A DNA stretch of 64,000 nt from Paulownia fortunei (GCA_019321725.1 JAGSPU010001671.1:310001-374000); one strand, 5' to 3'. Numbered from the stretch's first letter, positions 11,712 through 25,400 are shown. The notes: generated by a model not told the origin, from the sequence alone. Made by a program: numbers and translations.

Positions 11712-14700
11712 TTTTCCATGGGTTTTTTTATGAGTTAATTCCAGTTTCATTTTGTTTTAGTGTCTTTTCTGGGAATGGATTAATAAGTACTGTAGATTTC
11801 TCAAAGGCTGCTAATGGTGCTTGGTTCTCGTTCTCATTATTTACGTTGGTGCTCTTACATTCAAGTTTCACTTGAAAAATGATAATTGTGGAAGTTGTAA
11901 ATAAAGAATTTTGATGAGTGTGGATTCGTAAGATTAACTTGAGGTTGATTTCATGTGGTACTAATTTTTTCGTGTTGCTTCCTGGCCCGTTTTCATGTGT
12001 TGTATTTTAGTTGATTTTCTTTGGTTTATTCTCTATCCAGTCTTAGCACCTGGTGAAAAAGTAGTGAATGTGATAGATGATGTTCATTTTTGGAGAGGAT
12101 TCTATGAAATTGCTAACTTGAATTAAAGATTCATTTTTGCTTGATTGCGGATTGCTCAAGATGGAAACTTTTTGGTATAACAGTTGATAACAGTTAAACT
12201 CTGCTTCAAGACCTTTCTTGGATAAATTGAAGTGGATTTCTGCTGCTGCCAATGCCGTATCAAGCAATGTTATGTCAACATGATTGTGATGGCAGCAAAG
12301 CAATCTTTTTCCAGTTCCTGTAAGTTTGTTCCTTCCAAATACTGAAAAATTGGTATCCAGGTTCAAACTGGCGCATGATCAAGATTTCTGTTAGTTTATA
12401 GATTAGATTTTTGTAAGTTCTGATTTTGATACTAAATTCAGTTGGCTACGGCTTACTAGAAATGGATCTTTTCAGAAACATGAAATTTGCAATTCCACCA
12501 CTGTAATATAGAACTGGAATTGCCAATAAAGTGACAAATATGACTATTGCTTTAACATTTCAAGTGGTATATGGAGAGCTTGAGAAAAGATTGAATATTG
12601 GTGGATTTGCAAAGAGATTTTTATAGCTCAAAATCTTCTCCTTGTAGTTTCTCTGCATGTGAGAATTTCTATTGGTTCATTTATTTATTTATAGATAGGA
12701 AATCATTTTGCATCCGGAAATCGCAGGTTATTGTATAAGCAATTTAGATGCCAAGTGAAAACTTTCCTCGATTAATTTTCAAGTTACTGAGATAGAATAT
12801 GTTGTCGGCAGTATAAAGAAGTATTTGGGTGTCAAATAAATGGAACTTACTCAAGTCTTTCATCACCCTGTCAGGGACTGTAATTAGTTGATGTATCTTG
12901 GTTTGCTCTCTACCAGCCATGGCACCTACTAGATGTCATGGTGATTGTGAAATTTGGAAGTTTCATTCTAACAATTGTTGACTTGAACAAGTGATAGAAA
13001 TATAGCTATCAGGCGATTGCCAAATGATGATATTTTTGAAGTGGGTCTGTTGTCGGGGCAACCATCAAGATTCTGTAACTTTGAAATCCATGTTCAGAAG
13101 AGAGGCTCCATCAAGATTCAGTATTTCTGTTAACTTCTCTAGAGTTTGCTGCGTTGTTTGTTGCTGTCAGCATCCACTGACCATTTAGATGGATGATGGC
13201 TTACGATTAAGGTAATACTTACCCTGACTATGAATGTAAATTTTTGCTAAAATGTCTTTGATTTCCCCTCTTAATGCATCTCTTCAGTAAGCAACCAATT
13301 TCTAGAAATCTTGGGGAGAATACCTTGTAATTATGGACGTTTACAATTAGAAAAGAAACTGTAATTGTTTAAATGGAGTGCCAAATCCAACTTTCAAGTG
13401 CATTTGAGCAAAAATTTCCAAATGGTGGCGCGCGGCGATCTTTCTGGCTGAAGACTCAAAACTAGTTCCGCTGTGCTGGTTCGGCCCCAGCCCCAGCCTC
13501 GCCGCGCATGCAAGAGGCCAAATTCAAATCTTGAATGATGAGGTGACCTCATCCATGGCGCAAGTATGGTTGTTAAATTGTTGTGCACAGGCCCCTCTTA
13601 CTGATTGCAAAAATCCAAACCCACCTCTAAAATTCATCTTTATTTTATTTTTGTTAGATTAATTTGACATTAACTTCTATTATAAATTTTAAAAAGCTTA
13701 TAAATTCTCTTTAAATAAAAAATTTATATCAAGAAATTTTATCATGGGACATATTGAAAACTTTTATCATTTCACTTAATTTATAATGCACTAATGGCTT
13801 TACGCGTAAAAGCCTAAAATGTGTCGCTCATTTGGGAATTGTGCCATCGCCCAATGAGTTGGCAATCTACAAGTTGCATTAATTATTGAGCATGAGAGTG
13901 ATGCTCAATGCAACAGACAAAACTCAAACCATGCAATTAATTCAACGTACGAATATGTGTGATAAGCAAAACAAACTAGCCTAGCATTTTTCTTCATAGA
14001 CTTAACTCACAAAAAAACAAAAAAGCCAAAAAGAAGAACTAGAGAGGAGATAAAATAGATGCACTAACAATTGTTAATTCTAGATATTGTATTCCAGTAT
14101 GTTTCTTTATCTTCTACTGTGGTTCCACCATCTCTGACCAACTTTTTAATTTTTAATTTATTTTTTATTTTATATTATAAATAAACATGAAATAGTTAAA
14201 TTTTGTTTAAATATATACTTATTTATGGATTATACACGCTAGCGTGTATATGTGAAATACAAAGTGAAGCGTATCCATCCATCTTAGCATGCAAAATTTC
14301 ATTTTTGTTAATGTCGTCTCCCCAACCACATCCCAACTTCAATTTCTAGAACAAAAAGTGAATTTATTCATAGGATCAGTAAAGTATCGTTGTGTTGCGT
14401 TTGGAATACATTATTAAAAAGCTAAATTCATCTACTTATTACAAGATAATAAGTAAATATTTGCGTAATACTCCTAAAATAGAGAATGAATCACACTGGT
14501 CAAAAGCATCAAGACTCGAAAATCCAAATACACAGCCCCAAGGAAGAAATGACTGCAGTACTTTCCACTTAAATAATTAATTTCATCTACTCGGTTACAT
14601 AGTAGATTATAATCAAAACTTCCATTGATACAGCAAAAATATAAGCGCCAACCCTCAACATTTCAACCCCATTTTGAACTACATCTGAAACAGATAAAAT

Positions 14701-14886
14701 CCTCAAACGAAAAATAATCGTATTAACCTCAATATCATCTTAATTTCTTGAACGATTCCGTATACATGCACCCATAAAGTTATGAGCTTGCCACAACAAT
14801 AATTATGACACTTATCAAATGGGAAGGAAAAAAAAAAAAAAAAAGAATTGAAACAACGCAAGTAAAAGGAGAACAGCTTTATTTAT
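11712..14886. other. Spacer between U-box gene and peroxidase
   Basis: Begins with the U-box 3' UTR. From about 12040 to 13330 the sequence is T/G-rich and unusually stop-poor in places, but I could not find a recognisable exon or splice chain. A GC-rich island at about 13425-13560 stands out from the AT-rich surroundings and codes for nothing I recognise. The part next to 14886 is the peroxidase 3' UTR, with an A-tract at 14829-14844. Confidence 0.35.
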
Positions 14887-15927
14887 TCAATTGTTAAAGG
14901 CATCACACCTGCGCCTAATCTCGCCTTTCCTTCCGGTCTTGACACCATAAACACTCAGCTTCTCCATTGCTCTCGCAAATGCCTGAAAAAATGCGTTCTG
15001 ATTCTTGGAATACAGATCCACGTAACCTTTGGTTCTCAGATCCGAGCTCAAGGCGTGGTCCGAAGACAAAAGCCCCAACCCCTTTCGCACGTTGCTATAA
15101 TACATATTGTCGAATTTATTCGGGGTCATTACATCATTAAACACCGATAGTGTTGGATTTTTCTTGTAATCTGAACAGGCATTTCTTAGTGACTTCGCGA
15201 ATTCAGAATAGTATGCCGGGTCGGATTCCGATGTCCTGCTGTAATTGTATAAAATGGAGCTGAACTCTTTGCAGTGTGAAAAACCGATGGTGTGGGCCCC
15301 GGCTAAAGCCACCATTTCTTGAACGGAAAATCCTTTCGACTGGAAAATCTGAATTATCTGATTCATCGGCATTGTGGGCCGTGGGAGATTGCCTTCCACG
15401 TAGGAAGCCCGGGAAGTTAAAGAATCTTTCCGACCCAACTTCACGGTGTAATATGGGCCACCCATCATCACCACGAGATTGCGAGTGGCGACGGCGAGGA
15501 TGTCAGCACATGAAACGACGCCGGGGCAGGTGAGCTCGAGGGCGGTCTTGGCGCGTACGATGACGTCGAACCCGTCTCCGGGGAGGGAGAGGTTAATGTC
15601 GGCGTCGCGCTCCGCTTTGTTGAAGCGGGTGGAGGAGACGAGGACGGAGGCGTCGCAGCCGCCGACGAAGCAGTCGTGGAAGAAGAGGCGGAGGGCTGCG
15701 GCTGCGGTGGTGGGGGAGGCGATCTGTTTGTTGGTGGTGGTGTCCTGCACGATCTGCTCAAATCTAGGGCAAGATTTGCTGTAGTAGGTGGTGGTGAGGA
15801 GTTGCTGGCGCTGCCGCCGCTGGGAATATGCGGTGGGGCTGAGGAAGAGTGCGGAGAGTGTTAGCAGTAGAAGCAACGGCGGAGCCATTAGTGCCTTCTC
15901 ACGCCTAGTTTCTAATGCTGCTAACAA
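14887..15927 (-). CDS. Class III secretory peroxidase (PRX31/PRX63 type)
   Basis: Intronless, fully open, 346 aa from the first Met. The likelier start is Met-14 (15888), which opens directly into a signal peptide (MAPPLLLLLTLSALFL), giving 333 aa. Haem-peroxidase landmarks are all present: YYSKSCPRFEQIV, distal RLFFHDCFVGGCDASVL, LPGDGFDVIVRAK, CPGVVSCADILAVATR, proximal ALAGAHTIGFSHC, FNDVMTPNKFDNMYY, SDHAL and the C-terminal RRRCDAFN. It is secreted to the apoplast, where such enzymes oxidise phenolics with H2O2 in lignin or suberin formation and generate reactive oxygen. Absence of introns is unusual for class III peroxidases in general but fits this subgroup. Confidence 0.93.
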   Translation of the reverse strand: MLAALETRREKALMAPPLLLLLTLSALFLSPTAYSQRRQRQQLLTTTYYSKSCPRFEQIVQDTTTNKQIASPTTAAAALRLFFHDCFVGGCDASVLVSSTRFNKAERDADINLSLPGDGFDVIVRAKTALELTCPGVVSCADILAVATRNLVVMMGGPYYTVKLGRKDSLTSRASYVEGNLPRPTMPMNQIIQIFQSKGFSVQEMVALAGAHTIGFSHCKEFSSILYNYSRTSESDPAYYSEFAKSLRNACSDYKKNPTLSVFNDVMTPNKFDNMYYSNVRKGLGLLSSDHALSSDLRTKGYVDLYSKNQNAFFQAFARAMEKLSVYGVKTGRKGEIRRRCDAFNN

Positions 15928-18735
15928 ATTCTCAGAAACTTTTTTATATCTGTCTCTAATTGGTTTTAGGAAGAGATTAGAGAGAGAAAGAAGAGGGAGT
16001 ACGTTGTCTTGGGGGGGCGGGGGGTGTTGTAGGGAGGGTTTTACACTTTTACTGGGCAGTCAGTGGATTTAGCTAGTGAAGCGTCCAAGTGTGTGACATT
16101 GTCGCTGGATTGAAATTTCGTGGGCGTGTAGGAAACGCGCCACTCTCTCCTCCACCAATCACGGGATGTGTGTGCTGGAAGTAGGGTCCGTGGTTCGTTG
16201 AATCAGGCTACGTGGCGAGTCGGTGGCTTTATTTGTATTGCCTATTCTAACAAAAGTACGAGACGGTTTTTTTTTCACTGGACTTTTTTATTTTAATTTT
16301 ATGTATATTTATTAATTCAAAATGTATATCTATAAAAATATGAATATTATATAAAATATAAAATACAAGACAAAATAAAAATAAAAGATCCAAACAGCAG
16401 TGAAACTACCATATTACTTCTCATTACAAAAGCGTTCAACTCTTTAAACTCTTTTTCTAATGATAAAATTCTTTAGGGTTTCTTGATGGGTGAAAATAGG
16501 ATTAGGAGTATGAACTATGTTGTCAACCATTGAGTTACGATGAAACTAGAATAGATTTGTTTGATGAGAGGTAGAACTGATTATAATGCTACACAAATAG
16601 TAGATTAACAATAATACTCAAGTTTAAACCAAGTCCCGCAAGCATGAATCAAAAAATAATCATTTTTGGTAAATCTAAAACAAAAAGTAAATCTAAAAAT
16701 ACTCAAGTTTAGACTTATATGTATTGTTATTTCTGATCGGAAATAAAATAAATAGTATATTTAATCTGAATGCGAATATACTGAATTCAAAAATATTTTT
16801 GGGTGGACATTTTATTTTTCCAAAATTTAGTCAAGGGAGATAAGTCCTGTATAACTCTGGACATAAAAAATACATTGTACCATCACAGCTAAAGGCTACG
16901 ACATGAAAAACACAACAGAACAGGGGATTGAATAATTTTCGTCTAAACTAAATACCACAGAACTACTGGATCCAGTTGGTTCACTCTGTATTGGGATTTA
17001 GAAAAAGGGAATTTAGGGATATGTGAGAGAGGTTATTTTCAAAAGGCTGCGAAAAAAGTGGGGGATTGGGGATAAGTGAAGATTTTAGTAAATTAAGAAT
17101 GCAGGAACCTTGTCTCCGCCGCATGTTCTGTCCTAATCACATGAGCTTCGTTATTTCTTTATTGTTACTATTATTATCGTTGTTCTTTATTATTATTTTA
17201 TTTTTATTTTTTTATTCTTTATTTTTTGTGGGGTTTTGAATGCTCAAATGTCTATACTTTACACAATGGCCTTTGATTGATTAGAGGATCTGTCCTTGAG
17301 GTGCAGTTTCATATTCCATCAACCAAAGCTTGTTTTCTTCTATCATTTTTTTTTCTTATTGAAATTTTGATAATACAAGGAATTGTGAAGAGATACATAA
17401 AGTTGGTCTATCTATGAATGACGGGTTACACTGATTTGACAGTTTTATGTTCCTTAACCTCCTCCTTTATGGGGTTAGAGGGGAAGTAGATTCCAGTGAA
17501 AGAAATCTAGGACATCATAAGACGGTGACACCTCAATTCTTAGATATGTCGGTGGGAAAACTATAAGAGTTAAATAAAATGTGGTTTGTGGAAAAAGAGC
17601 TATTTCAGTTGAGATAAGTATTTGGCTCTCTATAGCATGTGCAAGCTGGTCCCATTGTTACTTGTGCCCTTTTCCATGGATAGTAGCTCTCCGTTTATTT
17701 AATGGCAGCTCTTGCGCAGTTCGACAAGGACGATGCAGAATTCTTTTGTAGATACATATTGGTTGTATTTTATTGTATCTATATGTAAAGGGTACACGTA
17801 GATAGAATATTAGGAATAAAATCGTTTCGTAAATGAATATTCAATATGATCAAAGACAGATCATAAAGTGTGCGGGAGTCAATAAATCAGGAAATTTAAC
17901 AAAACGGATTTAAATTAGGAATGACAACAAAGTGAATTTAAAATAAATTTGTAAAAATTTGAAACTCGCCCCATCCTAAATCCATTAGATCCTGGTTAGG
18001 TCCGCTAAATCAATTAGATCCACTTTATAATTTTAAAAATAATATAAAATATTTTTTTAAAAAAATAATTATACTAAAAAATTTTAAAATAAAATATTAC
18101 ATAAATACATATATTAAAATAAAAAATAAAATTGAATGAATCTAAAAACAGCACAAGTTTAAAATTTAAAAATTAAAAATCACTCTAAATAAGACGTATT
18201 TGGATTCGGACTGTGCCATTGCTATTCTTATACGACAAATACTTCTTTCAAAATAAAATGCTCCTCATTTTTTGATGTTAATCCAGCTTTATGATGGTTT
18301 TTGGGCCATACCCACAACGTCGGGCTGTTATAATAAAATGGGCCTATTGTTGAAGGCGAAGGTGGGTTTTCCCCCTTTTGGGTAAAAGGGTTGAAGCAAG
18401 TACTCGGGTGAGAGTAGTCCTACAGCCGGAATACAAGATCCACTCAACAGAACTGGCGAAAATAGTTGAACATATCTTCTTTACAAATGCTTTTGCATCA
18501 TGTATTATTATAATATTTAATTATTCATCATATATTACATAACAATTAATTTAATATAATAAAATATTTTATTCGGATTAATTTAATTTATTTATCGCAA
18601 GACTTTCTTGCAAAATGTTGCTTACACTAATTACATAATCATTAACAGAATCGTATGCAAACACTATGATTGATATTTTTTTTTCTTTATATCCATTCAT
18701 TCTTGGTTATTGGTTGAATAATTAACAAGGGCTCT
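15928..18735. other. Spacer between peroxidase and SAG101
   Basis: The peroxidase 5' flank occupies the left end, including a G-rich stretch at 16009-16024. The remainder is AT-rich with no coding signal. Near 18300-18350 there are TGGGCC-type elements, but the adjacent SAG101 gene has its 3' end there, so I give them no function. Confidence 0.35.
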
Positions 18736-21531
18736 CTAAGAATAATTCTGATAACCATTCCTCATGAAATCAGCCAAAGGCGAATTATCTAAATTTCCTA
18801 TTATTACACGACACTCCTCCCACCACTGCATGAAGCTGCTTTCTGGCAAGAAAATTTCAGGCGAAACTGCAAAGTTCTCTATCAAATTCATCACATAACG
18901 ATCGAATCCAATCAGATTATCCATCGATAACCTTTTATCTTCTGAACTGCTTTGGCCATCCTTCAATACTTTGCATGAAATAATGGCTTCCTCAACATAA
19001 GCCCAAAAGCAAGAATCCTCCGTAAGACTGCATGCCTTATTCCTTTCTTTTGCACCTTCAACCGGCCTAGCATCGTTAAACCATTTCTCCAAAAGCACAT
19101 AATGCTGAGATCTTCCACGAGTCACATAATCTTTATGGCCTTTCTTGCAGTAATCAGCTATGTCCAGTGGCTCTATGAGTCGCCTGTAATTTGTCCCTCC
19201 ATAGAGCCAGCGCATGCGGAAACTTGCTCCTTCTTTTTGGGGCATTTTCTCTACTTCACTAACCATTCTCTTCCAATACTGTGTGAGGATTCTCTGGCGT
19301 TTGATGATTTCTTGTCTGGTTCTGATTTGTTCTCTGCTTCCTGATTGTTTGTTTTTGTAGCTATCATAATATCCTCCCTGATCCTTTGACAATATCTTGT
19401 ACCACTCAAGATACGTCATGTCCAATTTTCTCTCTGCCAGCTTCTTGTTTGGATCAAACACATTCCTCTTGCCTCTTTGAAATTTCTTTTCCCTTTCTGC
19501 AGTAGTTGTTGTAAGCGAGTTCAAATCTCCACCATGCCCCTTTGTTTGACATAGAAATGCAAAATTAAGTTGTTCAGAGATTTGGGTTTGTACTTGATAT
19601 TCAAGTCCTATTATTCTCTGACTGTTTAAACTTAGAAATCCCTTTGTTGCAACTTGCCGTCCATCTATATTGTCCATCTATATTGTACCACATAAATAAC
19701 ATAAATTCACAGATGCAGAAAGAAAAGTTTGTCAATCATACATATATTAAAGTTGGATTACCTGTGTTTCAACTCCAATGGCTGTTAGCTGCAGCTTGAT
19801 TCCGGCTTGCAGATTTGTTAGTGAGTTGTGCACTAGCGACCCTCTCCTGAAGATTGAATTATGCACAAGGACTTCCAAAATCGGCCTATAATCTGTAATC
19901 TGAAGGCTATTATGCTGATAAGGATTTCCAACAAAATTTGACCCCGTTGCCATCAATAGCTCCAATATTGATTCAGGTTCCTCAAAACAAGCACAGCCTG
20001 ATTCAGAGCATAGGAGAAATGTACCAAAGGGCTTGTAAGTGCAAGTTTGGGAAATTGAACCATCACAAACACCATTGGTCTGTGGGATAAAAAGATGGGG
20101 AACTAAATCTTTGTTCGACACCACATGCAAAAAGCTTGAATTCCACGTTGGTCGTTCTGATATGGCTTGTTGGAAACATTTGTCTCCAAGAAGGGGTGAT
20201 CCAAATGTGATGCAAAGAGGACGTTTGGAACTCCTTGGCAGCATGCTATCGAGCAGCCATAATGTGAAAAGGGATGCAATTGATCCTCCCAAACAATGTC
20301 CAGTAATAATCAGGGGACTGGAACTGTCATGCTGCATTGAAGAACACAAATAACTCAGCAAAGGCATGTGTTGAGCATAAATGAGTCTCTTTGAGCCTGA
20401 AAAACAGACAGCAGCTCCACAAGCCAGCCACAAATTTCAATTATCTCAACTTGTTTTAGGAAAATGCTACTGATAGGGACCAAATTTACAAACTCATTGC
20501 AAAGAGAGGATAGTGGGGAGCTTATCGTTGAGAATATCTTTTTACGGCCGCAGCAAGCAGAATTATAATTTTTCATGTAAGTTGCCGCATATTTGATACT
20601 TTTAAGAAATTATAAGTTACTATTTCCTGTGAATGTCTTTATTCCGTTCCGGAATGTCTAAAAATAATATCTTAGTTCCTATAGTAGCCATTTAGTTTTC
20701 AGGAATGCTTGCATGTACATCATGTGCAGTGTAGCACACTAATGTTTAACCAAAAGTAAAATGTAAAGATGCAAAAACATAAAACATCTTCAATTTCTTG
20801 TACTTCGTACCAATTCAAATAAGGACTCTCAAATTGGACATCTCCGCCAAATGGACATGATTATGCAAGTCCTCTCTTGCGTACAGAAGCAAAACATCAA
20901 AAAAGAAATTATCGGAAATCATTTTTAGATACTTTGGTGCATTAACGACAGCTTTTAAAATAGAAGACTTCTTCTAATCTTTTAACCTAATGGGTCTGTA
21001 ATTAATTAGAAAAATCATTTTTGAAGATTTTCTTGAAAAACAAAAAATAAGAGGGATACCTGCTGGTTTCTGAGACGAGTCAACTCAGCTAGGAGAGAGA
21101 AAAAAATGGTTACGGCTTCTCTGTGAATGGCGAAGGATGGATTGACTTTGGTGGCCACAAAATCAAACAGATTGAATGACCCTTTGAGTTCTTCCGATGA
21201 AACCAAGTCTCTACCTTGCGTCTGAAGATGGTGCACAGTGACTTCTGGCGAGGATACAAAAGCTATTATGGTGCCATTTGGAGGGTGATGAACTTTGTAC
21301 TTGACATAAGGAAGAGTTGGATCATTGGGAGAAGATTGTTGAGTGTCTAAAATAGCTTCCCAGGAACAGCTGAGAAGACCTGAGTTTACCAGCAAATCTG
21401 CTAGTTCCGCTCCGCTGCTGAACCTACATCAGAATGGAAAAGTGTAAAAAAATATGCAGCAGAAAATTATTTTCTTGGAGAAGGTGGAATCGAACACGGA
21501 GTTTCTTTTCTCACAGGGAATGCTGGTCCAT
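18736..21531 (-). CDS. SAG101: SAG101, lipase-like immune regulator of the EDS1 family
   Basis: Exons on the minus strand: 21531-21515 (17 nt, MDQHSL), 21423-21060, about 20388-19762 and 19677-18736, roughly 650 aa, longer than the 537 aa I recall for Arabidopsis. Exons 2-3 carry the alpha/beta-hydrolase half: FSSGAELADLLVNSGLLSCSW, PLIITGHCLGGSIASLFTLW, RPLCITFGSPLLGD, FLHVVSNKDLVPHLF, and YKPFGTFLLCSESGCACFE. Exon 4 is the helical EP domain (MTYLEWYKILSKDQGGYYDS). SAG101 pairs with EDS1 and works with NRG1 helpers in TIR-NLR immunity. The nucleophile elbow reads GHCLGG, with Cys for Ser, so classical serine-esterase catalysis is not expected. The exon 2/3 junction is uncertain: the strong acceptor at 20397 gives the wrong frame, while a weaker one at 20389 restores it. 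Confidence 0.9.
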
Positions 21532-21672
21532 TTGAATTCCTCGAGAGTCTTCGTTCTTGCAAATTGAAGCTTATAGTATAGAATTCAACAGGAAATCTAT
21601 GTCAAGATTTTTTATAGTTTGGCTGCATATAGGTATTTATAAATATATATATATACATATATACACATACAC

Positions 21673-21678
<6 letters not shown>

Positions 21679-21710
<32 letters not shown>
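21679..21710. repeat. (AG)16 microsatellite upstream of SAG101
   Basis: Uninterrupted AG dinucleotides directly following a TA/CA-rich tract (about 21640-21678). It lies about 150 bases upstream of the SAG101 start codon, where GA/CT repeats are common in plant 5' UTRs and promoters. Confidence 0.9.
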
Positions 21711-21712
<2 letters not shown>

Positions 21713-22469
21713 CTTGGCCGAAATGGAGAATAATGCAATGCAAGAAGCAAGTTGTATGGTGAGTCAACAGGACGCGTTAACATAGTACATGGAGTGAGAC
21801 GTGTTGTTATTGGAAGGACCTTCTGAATTTACACACGTTTTCCCCATTATAGCACGAGATCCCGAAGAGGACATTCATAGTAGATCCCGAGATTCCAAGG
21901 ACATACGTAGTTTTGTGCATTAACCAATTGAAGCATCATCTTACACTTATGGCGATGGATTTTGCAGTGCATGTATAAATGAGATGGTTTTGATGCTAGT
22001 TACCTACATCTGAGGTCTGTTGCAAGACAACTAACCTTCTACAGAAGATACACCTTACTAGGATGCTCAATTAACATTACACAGATATTCTATGAGCCCA
22101 TTACTACTCCAGGGCAAATAACTGTAGAGATCAAACAAATAATGATCCCCATTTCTTTTTATTTTTTATTAAATAATAATTTGCTTGCCTGCCAACGTCA
22201 AGAAGCCTTAATGCATATCTCCTGGTAGCAGAGTAACAGAAAAAACAGCTCAGAGAGAATTAAACATTGCTGTTTGAAAGGGTACTCATGGTACAATGAG
22301 ATTAGTTAAAACGATAACTGTAATAAGATGCCTGACTTACCTACAAGAACCCTGCCATGAAAATGTAGAAAATTTACAAAAACTGCCCTCCACAACCGGG
22401 GCGCCCCTTACTAAAACAATGGGGGGCAAAATTTTCATAATCAGAAAACAATGAGAGTTTTGAATCAAA
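21711..22469. other. Spacer between SAG101 promoter and PIGN 3' end
   Basis: Contains the SAG101 promoter on the left and the PIGN 3' UTR on the right. Nothing else recognised. Confidence 0.4.
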
Positions 22470-25400
22470 TCACATCTGTTTCTGAGAACGCCGCTTAGAG
22501 GATCTAGTTTGGATGTCTTTGGTGTATATACTTGTAAGAGCAAAAAGCAAGAGAACAAACACAACTTGGGCACTCATGATTCCAAAATGGCTAATGCTGT
22601 TGCCGATTTCCATCCAGCTTCCTGTATTTTGGACCTGTGACACATAACAGCTTTAGTCAACATTAAATGTTAGGGAAGCTAATTGTTCCCTCAACCTATC
22701 AAACAAATCGATAAAAGTCACACCACATTTTTGGGTTTAAAACATAATATTAGCTTGTCCCAAGAAAAAAATTGGCAGCATCAAATTTATAATATGGAAT
22801 TATAGAAGGGGGAAATTGAACACATAATTTGTTAAAGAGCACTACTACTGTAAAGAATTAGTAGGTTTCAAATTGTATTCCTAAGTGAACTTCGGTGCAC
22901 ACGTGTGAATATATTGAGTTAGAACCAAAAATTCAATCAAGAGAATGAAAGACAATACCAGGAAGAAGAAGTGAATTGTCATGACGTCTGAACAAATTAT
23001 GACAAGAAAATAGCATCCCAACAGTGGAACTCTGATCAATCTGGTAATTGCAGTAAACGTGCATCTGCATTTGATTTTGAAATCCAAGGAGTTAGTTAAG
23101 GCCAAAAATGAAAGCAACTAAATTATCAATCGTCTTTAGAATAGAGGCAATTACTAATTCAGGAGCTGCTAATCATTAAGTTTCTACAGATTTAACAGAC
23201 AAAAAAAAAATCCTTCTTTCCTAGCTTCCTTATTGATCTCCCCCCATGTTCTGACAGATAGTATGTTCCTTTTAACGTTATTTGACACCAATGAAAGTCA
23301 CAAAAGTTCCCAGGACGAAGTATTTTAAAGTTAGATGTGTGATTCCAGAACCAGCCAATATCACAAATAAAAAAGTAGTAGCATGAACAATAACACAACT
23401 CAGATTTAAAAAGGAAAAGGCTCGCACAAGTTTTCAAGAAAAGCAATTTTCTGAATGAAGCAAAACCGAATTAACTATACTTACATGACTAGCACAAATG
23501 GTATCAATAATTTGAAAATAAGAAGGGCTGCCATCAGAAATGGCTGCAACCAATAGAAAATAATTTGAAGTTAGTACTATAAGACAAAACTAAAAGATAT
23601 ATAGATTTTTAGTTGGTACTCACACTGAAGATTGTGATGAATCGATAAACAGAAGATATCTCAAAACTCGCAATACTTGCAAAGTTACCAGTTCCAAAGA
23701 ATGCAATGTTGAAGAAGATCATCTGCAAACAGAATAACATTTGAAGCACATGAACACGAGTTGATGAACTGTGACAAATCTAAAGTTTAGAGCGGGGAAA
23801 AGATTTCATGAATTATAAAAATATATTAATATAACCTCCATATAATTATATTTTTATAACCTCTATATAATATTCATGAACACAGTTTGTGAGCAACAAA
23901 TAGTGCATGGAAGCATCAAGTGGCAATTATTCTATAAAAAAGATATCTCCATGAATGAAAAGAGTGGGCAAAAGAAAAAATAAATAAATATCTTTACTTA
24001 GGTAAAAGAGAGCAGCAGGAAACTAATTCTGGAAAGTATTTCGAAAATATCAGTGATCTGTGATTAAAAAGCGTCAATGGAACATAAAGAGATCATGTTG
24101 TTGGATATAGAACCAGCAAACTTTCCTGTATTCCTTTCTTTCTCATAAACGCATACACATGCAGACAAGACAAAGTGGGTGTTCGTCAGGCTAATGAATT
24201 TCAATACAGTTAAGGCTATAATTAATAATGACTGTTGTTCACTCACAAATGCTAATGGAATTCGCATATCAGATAACTGCAAGCATCTATCCTCGGATGC
24301 CAAAACAAGGTTATCCTCCATAGGTTTGATAGAACTTGAAGATTTGTTCATCTTACTTATATAGAGATGAGCATTTTCAAAAAGTATCCATGCCATAAGT
24401 GCAAGAGCAAGAGCACCGTAGAATACAGCTTCATATCTGCATGGGTTTGACAAGAAAGTAAGATCACATGAATGCCAATACGTCTTCTTGTCCATAAAAC
24501 TCTCTATTCTGACCGAAGTTCTCAGTTAAGGTATGAGAAGTACCCTATTGACAACAGGAGGAATGCAGGGGCAAAACCAAGAAATATGGAATTAAGCCTA
24601 GACAAGAGACCATTTGCTGAAAAAAGTGGGAGAAACATTGACACACCTGAAGAAGAAACAACAAAAAAAAATCTGTCAAGCTGTAATTTATACCATGAAT
24701 GAGAATTTAACTTCATGTAAACTCATAACATACGTTCAACTTCAATACTTTATAGGGAAGGCAAATTTACATGATTCTAGTTCCGTTTTGGCACCCTTTG
24801 GATTCCCAAAGAAAGACCAAAAAGAGGGGCCCATGTATGTGACAGAGGCACCACAACAGGTTCTATCCAAACTTCTTCCACATTTTATAACTAACTGGAT
24901 CCGGATAGAAAGAATAAATAACATAAACAGAAGAATACTATATTGAGTATTTAAATTATTTAATGATACATAAAATAAAGTTCATTTAAATATAACTATA
25001 CAAATTGGTGAAGACAACCAATCTTAAAGTCAGATAATGTTTCCATATATATTGAAAAAGTAAATCATAACAGCTAAACTTGCATAGCAAATAATGAGAA
25101 AAGAATATAGCATCAATTCAAGAAATAGCCATCTGAAGCTTAATGTTGTAATAATAGAGAAGGGTTTTGGAAGCTGCCTTTTATAGAGTCCTACATAGAA
25201 TGATTTTAATTTTTTGTTAGCCTTTGTTCTTCAGATAATAAGTTTCTATCTTTCTCCTTCTGTAAATGTAACATGCAAAGACACCCCAAATAATCCAAAT
25301 CTTAAGACTGCTAAAAGTAAGATAGACCAATAAAGTCAGATATCTTCTTGGTTCACAACCTAATCTAGGGAGCATGTCTGAGGGAAAACCAACTCAATTA

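Noticed and set aside
13394..13588. GC-rich island with ORFs on the minus strand
   Set aside because: No recognisable protein, poor start context and no splice-consistent extension.
23830..23885. Short near-duplicate TATAACCTCYATATAAT in a PIGN intron
   Set aside because: Only two AT-rich copies; no terminal inverted repeats or target duplication to support a mobile element.
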